From Echinometra lucunter (lineage: Eukaryota > Echinodermata > Echinoidea > Camarodonta > Echinometridae): a DNA stretch of 64,000 bases. Made by a program: the position numbers and the translations under genes. Location: contig CM057158.1 of the NCBI GenBank assembly GCA_029962745.1, forward strand, positions 2,019,558-2,083,557, read 5' to 3'. Below the pieces are notes generated by a model. That model did no database searches and was not told where the DNA came from. It saw nothing but the letters and a program-made list of their open reading frames with translations. Of the stretch, positions 30,674 to 42,600 are shown one piece after another; positions within the stretch are counted from its first letter, which is position 1; each line of letters begins with the position of its first letter.

Positions 30674-33600
30674 GTTAGTATAATTTTCAAGAAAAAAATT
30701 GCATGATTTGTTTTTACTAATTCAATATCAAAGCTAACGAAAGATTTGGGAATAACTGAGATCACCGTACAGTCCCAGATACTGTAAACTGTGTGCAGTG
30801 ATATGTTTTACTTAGTTTAGCATTGCAATGCCATGGAGATGACAAATTTACATTCATAGATCTATATTTCTTCTTTTTGTAAATTATTGGTTTTACTCTT
30901 TCTTTGTTTCTTTAGACCACTGTTATACCAGAATAATCAGTTGAGTTAAGCAGGATGGCACTGGACAGCTCTCCATTAGTCTATCTAGAGTCTATTTTCT
31001 TCTTTTATGTCATGATTTGTATATATAAAATGCAATAGACAATAGCCCTAGCCCTGGGGCTCCTGGAGAAGTAAAAAAAAAAAAAAAAAAAACATTAACG
31101 CTAATGCTATTACTCTCTATGGAGCCCTGCACTTTTTAGGTATCCCTGCACGTAGTAGCCACCCTGAGATTTCAAAACAACCCTTGAAAAATGACTTTCC
31201 CATGGGCCAATTTAATAGTCCAGGGACGTCTGGAGAGTAAAAAAAAAAAAAGAAAAAAACGCTAACGCTATTTACTCTCCATGACGTCCAGTGCTTTTAC
31301 CCCCTATTTGTACATAGCAAGCATCTTGGCACTTCAAACAACCCCTGGAAAATCACTTTCCCATCTAGTACCGCATCGATGCGCATGCGTGAGATAGTCG
31401 CCATTTTCTTTCAGCATTACAATGGACGGCATGGAAATATAAACATCGGTGAGTTTTTACCAGCTTCCCTACGATAAATTTTTGTGTAAATTTTCATTTT
31501 GTAATATATATTTTTTAAGTCCCAAGTTTAATTCGGGCTTGTTGTGACCACAGCCAATACTTACAAGGCTGGCAGTATCATTGGCCCATGGGAAAGTCAT
31601 TTTTCAAGGGTTGTTTTGAAGTATCGTGGTGGCTACTACGTGCAGGGGTGCCTAAAAAGTGCAGGACTCCGTAGAGAGTAATAGCATTAGCGTTTTTTTT
31701 TTTTTTTATTCTCCAGGAGCCCCAGGGCTAAATAGCCTCACCAGACATTCATGGAATCATTAGATGTGCCAGGCAGCAGGCTCTCACTGAGAGCCCCAGT
31801 GGGCCAATCAAACGGTTCACTGGCACTCTAAATGAATAATTAACTAATGAAAATTAATTAGATTATATAAAAAGAAAAAAAAATACAAACTATACAAATT
31901 TTAGATAATAAGGTCATGTCATATTCTGTTAGGAAGGTATCCGTACACTCTGCATTTAAATGCCTGGAGTCCTACATTTCATGAGCTAAATTCCTTCAGT
32001 TCAGGATAAAGTGTTATTTAAATGGTGAATTATGAATAATTTAGGAAAATTTTTGCAAATCAAATCAAATCACATGCTCTGAAATAAAATCCTGACATGA
32101 TGGTAGGATGGAGTTATCAAAACAAAGTAAAAAAAAAAAAACAGTATGCACCATTAGACAATAAAATCCTACCAGTGTAATGTTTCCTGGGACAAACATG
32201 TTTTACCTTTCCTCCCCATTGATTGATTCCTCATCAAAATAGTTTAAATTTAATAAGTTAATGGCTTTATTCCTTCAGTGCAACTCTGAAAAAGTCAACA
32301 ACAGAGACTCCCACCCCAAGCACCTCTCAAGCAGGAGATTCTCCCACCGAGACCCTCTAGCAAACAGGAAACTCTGACTCAGTGTGCGCGTAGCCCACAT
32401 CACCAGCGCAAAGCATGAAATTCCTTGCAGCCAGAGTCCACTTTTAGGGTTATAGAAGCTCTCTGGTGCTATCTAAGGCTTATTTTTTATGTTTGTGTGA
32501 CATGACAAGACTAATGAGGTAAAAGTCCTGTGATTCAGATTCATTTTTTTCAAAAAGGTGGTTAGGCAGAAGAAAAAGGGAGAAACACAGCTAGGATTGG
32601 AGAAATTGAAACTCGAGCGGGAGATTTTGTGAAAATGGACTCAAAGCGGGAGATCTCCGAAAATGGGAGAGTTGGAATCTCTGCAACAATTGCCATGTTT
32701 TCTGTCATGATCCTAATTAACCACTTAAATGACTAATAATTTAAAGAGTGTGCAGACAACATTCTACTAGGAATGCCTGTATGAGTGTGCAGTACACAGC
32801 ATGGATCTCCTACAGTGCCGGGGGAGGGGCAGGGCAGGGGCAGCCACCCCCCCCCCCCCCCCCCCCCATGATTTTTCAAGTGATCAAAAATAAAGAAGAA
32901 AAAGAAAAAAAGTATGGGGAAGAGAGACCAGGGTAAAAAATAATAGCTCTATTTATTTGAAACAGAAATAAAAATCACTAGTGGGTCTTCTTGCCCCCCC
33001 CCACCATATTCTAGTCTACCACAATGTAGACTTACCTGAAAAGGAGGCATAGGGCATGAACAGGAATGGATGGCAGATAATAAGGACAGAGCCACAAAAC
33101 ATAAAAGAGATACGAAACAATATGTTTTCTTTATTTGCAGTGTCCTTTTTTTTTTTCTGAAGATATATGAAATTTTATACAATAGATGATTGCTTTGAAA
33201 ACACTAATACCAGTAAATATTTCTTAGAACAGCCCCCTTGTATTCATTTGTCTTTTATAGGTCTCCAAGTGAGGATGTTGTCACACCATACAAGTTTGGC
33301 AAACATGGCTCCCCACGTTCTCATCGGCAGATTCGAGAGTGCCAGCCGATTAAATATGGCAATGTAACTCATCATATGCAGAAAGCTCACAACTCTGATC
33401 AGAGTGCAAGAATCCCCTATCCTATAACTGATTTAAAATACCTTTTTGATGATCTCCCATTTGGAGAGCGAGCCCCAGGACACATCGTGTTTGTGAGCAG
33501 TCCCACCAGGACAGTCTCAGTCCTGGAACCCTTTGATTCAGGGGGTTGCACCAATCATCACCGGGCCACCGTGGATATGTCTGCCAAGCAGGAAAATTGT

Positions 33601-36600
33601 CTGGTGGCTGTCAATGCTGGGTTTTTCAACACCAGAAGCGGGGATTGCTATGGAAACGTTGTGAGCAACAGCAGACTTGTCCAAACAAGTGGAGGTTTAC
33701 AGAATGCCCACTTCGGAATCAGAGCTGATGGAACACTCCTGTTTGGGTGAGTGTGAAGGCATAGAACATGGACAAGAATCTACTCACACCTCTTTGCAGT
33801 GAAATTTATAGTGGGTTTCAGGAAGACCGCAAAAGAAGCATAAGAGGGGTATACACTGGAAAACTCTAAAAGTGCTGTAGTAAATGGCTTGCATTGCATA
33901 GAATTTAGTACTAGGGAAATTTACTTATACATTGGTTAACCTGAAAAAATTCCCCTTTTTATCTTGTAACATATTTTTGTTCAAAGCCCTGCTGATTGAT
34001 TTTAAATGGAAAGCAATACTAAAAGAATTATATTTAAGCATGATGTACCGCGGTGGTAATATATAAGAGACTTTAAGTTGTTCAGTAATAACCTTTTTAA
34101 TTGACTTTTAATCGATATGCAAACCTGGATTGCTGATTTTAACAACAAACCAAATGTTGCCATATATATACATTAAAAAAGGGTTGTTTTGATATTTTTC
34201 CACCCCCTCTATCACAGATATTTATCAGAGGAGGATGTATTACAAAAAGAGAATCCTTTTATCCAGCTAGTGGGAGGAGTTGGTTGGTTGCTGAGAGACG
34301 GTGAAGTTTACGTAGAAGAGAGCAGGAAAGCAGAATGTGAAGATGTGGAGGAGTCAGGTACATTGTAACCCCCTCATTAGAATTTTCATTTCCAGGGGCC
34401 CTTTTTTAAATTGAACAGAAAAAAGTGGCTTGAAAAAATATGATTAACCCATGGAGCACAATTTTATTTCAGTATAACATGTAATTTCCGTAGACCCTTG
34501 CCTGATTTATCTTGGGCTTAGTGTTCAACAAGGTTTTTTTTTTTCTCTCTCTCTCTCTTTTCTTTTCTTCTCTTTCTCTCCCAGGAACAGGAATCATGAT
34601 CTAGATCAATATTCATATCTCATTTCGATGTAATAATTTTGTATTGTTAACTTTCATGTGTTGCTATTTGAACACAATAATTTTATTGACCAGAACTGTA
34701 TCTTTCTACTTTTACAAGTCTAATTTGCTCTCTTTATGACCTGCAAATACCACTTGTAGTGATTTGTATTACTTGCCTTTTATATATACATGTATTTGTC
34801 AGGTTTTTTTTTCATTTTCAATTTTTCTTGTGTACGATATTATATTAATATATTATTGTATTGTTAAACTTCAACTAATGAGGAGAACCTTTTACAGAAA
34901 CTTCAATTTCAATTCAATTTCAATTTCAATTCATGGTTTATTTTGCAGAATGCAGACATGGCAGAATACAAACATGATGCACATGCTGCAGCCAGAAGGC
35001 TGAAATGTATGTGCTCACAGTAAAATATCAAGTATAACATATGAGAATAGAACAAATCAGCAGTTTACTAAAAGTTTAAAAAGTTAAATAGTTAAAAAGT
35101 TAAAAAGCCGGCCTGGTTACCAAAATACAATAATAAGACTTTACGAGATAAAATTGACATTGAAATTAACAAATGGCTTATAAAAGTCGATGATTAAGAA
35201 GGTGAATGAAATAAGGTATTGCACTTTGTTTGAAACGGGAGGTCCTACATTTATATTGGCTAAACTTTTGTATATTTTGTAAAGACATGCCAGAATATTT
35301 TCGTTCAGGAATCCAGCCTGTACATTGTGGGTTTTTTGTTAAAGATGCAGCACAATCAATGCACAGTTTTTCTCACCTTATTTCCAGTCATTCAAGGTTC
35401 AACGTTCAACCAATCAAACGCTTTGGAGAAATCTGTACAAACAATAGTTGACATAGATTTTGGTAAAAACTCGTTTTCTTTTGGTAATCCACAGGCATTA
35501 GTTGATTTTTTTTTTCTTTACTTTTCTTCATTTATTGTCATTTTCCTATATTGTCTGTTTTTTCTTTTCTGTTCTTGGAAATGAAATAAAACAAAAATAG
35601 ATAAATGAATAGAATAATAGACCAAAGCAGAAGGGTGGACATCATCTATTCTTATTTCAAAGCAGTGGCAGATTTATAGGGGCCAAATCCCCCCCCCCCC
35701 CTTTCCTTGAATACACAACTCCAAGTTTGTACCTTTTCTTATCTTTTCCAGGTACTGTGGATACATTCTTTAACATGCTGTCAGCAAGAGTAGCAGTAGG
35801 CAGTGATGATGAGGGACATCTAGTCATTGCAACTATAGATGGGCAAAGCAATGTCAGGGGGTAAGAACTACAAAATTTAATTTAAAGGTGAACTGGAGTT
35901 CTGGTCATGTGATCATAATGTGAAAGAAACTGTTCTAAATCAAATGGGAGAGTTAAGATTAATAATGTATAGACACAGGTATCTAGTATGAGATTTGGAG
36001 AATTGATAAGTAATTCACTTTCCCCAAACGGTATTTGCACTGCACAAAAAAATGAGTTTATGGGACCACACACAAATCTGGCATGAATGTTACCCCCAAC
36101 TTTTCAGCTGTTCCTTGACATGTTTTCAATGTGAGGGCATTTGAATAGCAATCCTTTCTAGGGGACATTCTTGCTATGATATTCTTCCTAACTGACCTGG
36201 AAAGAATGAGAAAGAAAGCTCACAGATTACTTTTCACCTTTCCCAGAACTCAAGCTTCTATTCAAATTGCAAATTCCCCCTGTTATCAAGTAGGCATAAA
36301 TAAAAACATAGTAATGGGGGGAAACATATCATTGAATGAAAGTTGGGGCAAAATTGAGTGAAAGATAACAAAATGAATTTTTAGATTTGCAATCGATCAA
36401 ACACAAATCAATGCGCCCCCTGAGCACCTTTCCCATATGCTCTATTGTAAATTTCTCTTTTCTCGAAAAGATAATATTTCATCATACCTGTGCTTTAGTT
36501 AAACATTTATGACACATGTCCCTCTCTCTCTGAAATAGATGTATTGTTTTATCAACAACAAAGTAAAAACTGATCATTTTAATTTTCTAATGTAAATCCA

Positions 36601-39600
36601 ATGGGAGAGGATAAATAATAATAATGATAATAATGTACAGGTTTTATATAGCGCATAACACATTGCATCTGTATGTCCCTATGCGCTTTAAGAAAGAAAG
36701 AGGAAAAAGACATGATTGAAAGATAGGTTACTGAGTTTACTTTGTTAGACTAAGAAACGTTTTGAATAAGTGTGTTTTAAGTGCAGATTTAAACTTCTCT
36801 ATTGTATCGATGTTTCTTACAGAGTTTGGGAGGTTATTCCATAAAACTAAGGCAGCATGAGCAAATGAATATTCACTGTATGTTTTTGTTTGAATAGGAG
36901 GTACAATAAACAGATTCTGTGTGTATGATCGAAGCTGTCTTGTTGGTTTGTAAACAGTGAGTAAATCATTCAAATACGAAGGAGCTAGTCCAAGAAAACA
37001 TTCAAAAGTTTGTAACAAAATCTTGAACTGGATTCGAAACTGGACTGGTAATCAATGTAAATTACGTAAGACAGGAGATATTGAATCATGTTTTCCAGTG
37101 CGAGTGACTAGTCGAGCTGCTGAGTTTTGTTTGATCTTTAGTCTTTGAATAAGGCGCTGTGGCAACTGAATAAGGAGGCTGTTACAAAAATCAAAAATGA
37201 CACATGACAAAGGCATGAACCAAACGCTCAGTTGTTCTACTGACGATAAATTCCTGAATTTTACCAATTTTGTGTAAGGCATATGAAGCTGAGCGACATT
37301 TTTGTGCGACAAACTGTTCAAAAGTGAGCTTTTTGTCAATTGTCAATAAATTATGGAGCTGCCAATTTTCATTTGATTTAGAAAGGCATCTTTTCTCATG
37401 CAGTTAGGTCAATTTGATTTTTTTTTAAACAGATATATGGCACCATACAAATGCTGTGAATCATCATCAATTGGGAAACTTGCAGATAATTATATTTTTC
37501 ATCTATACCAGAACTCAGCTTTGTCTTGTCATGAAAATAAAATTTTTAATGCCCCCCCCCCCAAAAAAAGAGAAAAAATTAGGGATATTTTGTACTCTGA
37601 AACTCACTGAACTTTTATCCTCCAGTTAAGTAAGTGCTAATAGACCTCCAGATATTCTGTAAACTCACTTAGCACTCAATTAAATCCTGTATTATCAAAA
37701 TATGCTCCTCCTTTTTTAGTCCATTTCCACCAATCAGATGAGATGTAACAAAAATGTAAATAGAGTCAGAAAATTACCTGCATAAGTTTATCAAATATAT
37801 GTCATTTGAAATTTTGGCTAATTTTTCAGATGATCCCATATCAAAAATTTTTTATTTGCAATTTTGATTATGTTTTCAGACTATCCCTGTCATCCTTTGC
37901 TACATGGCTTCTTTCTCATGGAGTAAAAAATGCAATAAACCTTGATGGAGGGGGATCAGCGACCTTTGTTGTCAATGGAACAATTGCAAACAATCCATCA
38001 GATCATTGGTGAGTTTAATAAGGACAGATTCACGGTTTCGTTAAAGGCAGGAGATGGGGCACAACATCATCAAAATTATGAGACAAGCAACAACAAAAAA
38101 AGAAGAACAACTGAACAGACAAACAAATTTTTTTGTTTTTGCTATCTTTTGGATATAAATTTTGACGGGGGCACATTTTTGGCATTGTGTTTTGAAGGTA
38201 TGGCCATGGGGTCTTGAAGGAGACATTTTTATACTAGTTTTGTGTTTAAATAAAGGAATGTTTATTGTCAAGTAGTTGATAAACTTTGCATATATTCATC
38301 AATTAAACAAGGGTCAGGTTTTATAAAATGCCAAAGGGGCACTGATACAACTGACCAAACTAGTGACCTCCTCATTCAGCTGTGGATGATGATTTGGGTA
38401 ATAGGTTGTCTTTTTTACACATGACTGCCTCCTGAAGCGCTTCATGATTCTTAAACTGGTGTCAACTTGAGTGCTAATGTCTACTCTTCAATTTGATACC
38501 AAATTTTCGCAGTGCCATAAATCTGATGATGAATAAAGTGTGGGTGATTGTGGAAAATAAGTTCTGATTAAGGTGTACCCAAGTGGAGGGCAGTGTAGTA
38601 TGGTACTACAAACCTTGATTATTAGGCCTGTCTTGCCCCTAGTCTCTTTTTTTACTTGTTTACCATCCAAACTCTTTAAGGCATTCTCATGGCTTCTTCA
38701 TGTATGTTTGTTTGTTTTTGTTGTTGTTTTTTGGGGGGGTTGTTTGTCTGTTTGTTTGTTTGTTTGAGGTTTTTTAAAGTTTGCTCATTGGGTTCAATTC
38801 CATCCTAGGTGGATGACTGAAGCCTGTACTCTGTGTTAACATGTCCCTCCCCTGTTTCATAGAGACAAGCTTTGTTACAGTGCAAAACACTTTGTCCCTT
38901 GGATAGAACATCAAATAGAGATTTTATGTGTAGGAGAGTCACCAATGATGCATGTAAAGAACCTGCTGCACTATTTGTGAGAGAATAGGGAGAAATCCCG
39001 GTGTAGAAGTAGTACACCTGCACTTCTGAATCTTATACTTTGGGATGGATCATAATGAGTTAAGGCTGTGTTTCCCCTCCCAGGCACTGGTGATGCCAGT
39101 TTTCAAGGTTTGGCCTGAATTGAAGCCCTGTCACTTCTTGTTTTTTTCAGGCTTTTCAGGATTCACAGTGTACATAATGTATAGGGTTCCCACATTTTCG
39201 TTTTCTCTTTTCAGGCTAATTGAGTGAAAGCAATTGGTATCCCTGTTCCTAAATGTATTACATACTGTATATTATCTGATGTACAGCCGAGACTCTGCCT
39301 ATCGATGCCCAAGGCAAGTTTCCACCATCATCTGTGTCCATGAGCCAAGATGTGATCCCAGAGACTGTAGTAACCATGGTGACTGCATCCAGGGAGAGTG
39401 CCATTGCCATGCCAACTGGTATGGGGTGTCATGTGACCAGCTTCAGTGTGGAGATCACAATTGCAGTGAGAGAGGCATCTGCCATGGGGGTGGGTGTATT
39501 TTCATTCAGAATGCATCTTTTTTAATCCACTGATGTGTCATCATATTGGCATATACTGAAATATTTGGAATATTTTACATTGTCATGTATCAGAAAAATG

Positions 39601-42600
39601 TGAGAGGAGCTTATCTTGGTTTCAAAGTAAGCTTGGTTATTATAATCTCTGTGTTAATAGAGTATAAAGCATGATGAGAGTGCGTGGTGATAATGGTGTT
39701 GAGTTTCATACGGCACTTCACATCATCCAATCTCCCAATATGTTATCAGGGATAATCCATTGGCTTTACCTATACCGACCAAAGCATGTGTAGCAGTCAT
39801 CTTTACCAGGAATAAATCCTTGCATTTAATAGTTTACAAATAGAATGAGATAGATTAGGAAATTTCTTAGCTAAGCCTTTGGTCATAACTTCTGGCCTTT
39901 CTTCCAGGCTGAGGATGTTTTCCATTTCCTGGTCTAAAATTTTATATTGATTTATGTCCAAATTCCAGATTTGCTCGAACAAAGTATCATTTTGAAGTGA
40001 AAAGTGGTTAGAACGGAGCTGTCCAAACTGCAAGCTCACATGCTACATCTGAATTATTGTTGAATTAACAAACCACTATGTTCCAGTTACCTTTCTACAA
40101 TTTTTAATTGCATTGTAGATGGATGCCATTGTGATGTGGGCTACTTACCCCCAGATTGTTCAAGGACTTGTCCTAGAGGCTGGTATGGGCAAGATTGCAG
40201 CCATCATTGTGACTGTGTGCATAGCATGTCATGTGATCCGATCAGCGGAGAATGTTCTTGTCTTCCAGGCTACACTGGGAAACATTGCCAGGATAGTAAG
40301 TTTCTTGGAGTGGAAGTAGATTAATATTGTTCTGAGCTCATTCCTTGAAATAATGGCAGATTCTCTTTCAGATGTCTGGTATTTTGTGTTATAAAGTAAG
40401 CTGGTGAATATTTATGTTGTCTTTATACAGTGGAAACTTGGTATAACGAGGTCCCTGGGACCTTCAAAATTACCTTGTTATAGCAGGAATCTTGTTATAT
40501 CAGGTTTAGAAAAGAATGAAATATAAAGAGCTGGGACCAAAAAATTACCTTTTTATATCGGGAATATCGTTATATCGGATCTCTTTATACCGAGTTTCCA
40601 CTGTATTGTAATAGCTTAGAGATGTGATTCTTATGCAGGTATCACCAGCTGATGATAGCCTGATACTTGCCATGATTACATGAGTACTGGTCAGAACATT
40701 CACATGTTGTCTCATAAGTGCTGTATATGACATATTTGCATACTCTATATGATCCAAGCAAAGGATTTCCATGTGCCTCACTGTATTTGTCACGAGGAGA
40801 TTTACCATCTATAGACATTAGGATTATTAAAGTGTTACAGTACAAATTGAATCTATAGATGTAGTCTAAAGTGTTGTCGTGCATATAATCAAGCACAGAA
40901 ATGGGTTATGTCGCATCTCTTTTGTGTTGAACAGAGCAGTTCCTCCACTAGTTTGTATGTAATATGTTGTGCCGATCGACACTTGCAGCAAAGCCCCGAA
41001 TGTGCCATTTGACTGAGAAAGCAATCAAAGTGTTGATTAGGAGAATAATTGCACTGTGCATTACAGAAGCATTGCCCAGCTTATTTGGATGAATTTTGAA
41101 TTGTGTACGACATTGATCTCAAAGCAGTGATCATCTCACACAGTCCTCTTCCAACACTCTTCTGGGAAAGACCTGCATATGAGGTAGACCTGTGCAAGCT
41201 AAAGGAAGCTTTCAAATAATTACTCCAACTTCCAAGTCTGTCATCTAACTTTCTATTAGACTAAGAATACTTGATTTCAGATTTTAACGAAATAACATAG
41301 TTTGCTGTGTATATTGTCTAAGCCCAACATTGAATAAAGTACATGTACTAATGTTTTTGTTTGAATTTAGTATGGAATTGAATACTGGCTCTAGATATAG
41401 AGTGGCAAACATGAAATTTCAAATCCGACACCAGTGACCAGGGCTCAGACCAACCATCCATGCATCTCTGATAAGTTCCTCATACAACACTATCATGACA
41501 CCTTTACATGATTTTATTTTGTCTATTCCTTACCAGTCTGTCCCATTGGATACTATGGACCTGGTTGTCGTGAGGAATGTCATTGCAGCAATGGTTTCTG
41601 TCCTTGTCATCACATCACTGGCTCTTGCTCACTCTCACACAATGACTCATACTATGGAAGCATTCTTAAAGGTATGTCTGTGTACATGGGTGGCCAGGTC
41701 ATCATTGTCCTGTATGTTAGGCCGCTTGTCAAAAGTCTCGTCCCGCGTCTATGATCATCTTCTCCGCGATCATTCTTTTACATCGGCTTTCCCGATCCCC
41801 AGTTGTTTTGTCTACAGAGAAACGGGAGGATCGGAGGGGAAAAGATGCTGAGCGGGAAAGACACTAAAAAGCTGCATTCCAAATTGGCTCTGACTTTTGA
41901 TAAGGTGCCTTACCAAGTATTTTGTGGTTCTAACATAAATGCATGTAACATGTGCAACTTTCAGTTATATTTTGTGTAATCAAGCCTCTTGTCACACTAT
42001 ATAGTAGAATAATCACAGTCAGGATGGGACAAATTTGCATGGACACTTCACATTGCACAGAGTTCCTACCTGAAGTAGGGCTATTTTTAATATTGTTATT
42101 ATTATATTTGTCATTTTATACATGTATACATAAGCAAACACGGTTTGAAAAACAAATTTACATATTTATGCCTCTGCCCACCATAGGTGGGTGCCGGAGG
42201 CATTATGTTTTCGGGTCGTCCGTCCGTCCGTCCCGTTTTCGTTCTCGCGATAGCTTAAGAACCGTTTGACGGATCAACTTCAAACTTGGCTCGTGTATGC
42301 GTATGGGAGGGACAATGATCTGATTAGATTTTGGGGTCTCAAGGTCAAAGGTCAAAGGTCATAGAGGTCACATAGAAATGGGTCGTTCTAGCAATAACTC
42401 AATAACCATTTGACGGATCAACTTCAAACTTGGCTCGTGTATGCATATGGGAGGGACAATGGTCTGATTAGATTTGGGGGTCTCAAGGTCAAAGGTCAAA
42501 GGTCATAGAGGTCATTTTGTACATAGAAATGGTTCTTTCTTGTGATAACTCAGTAACCATTTGATGGATCAAATTCAAACTTGGCTCATGTATGCATATG

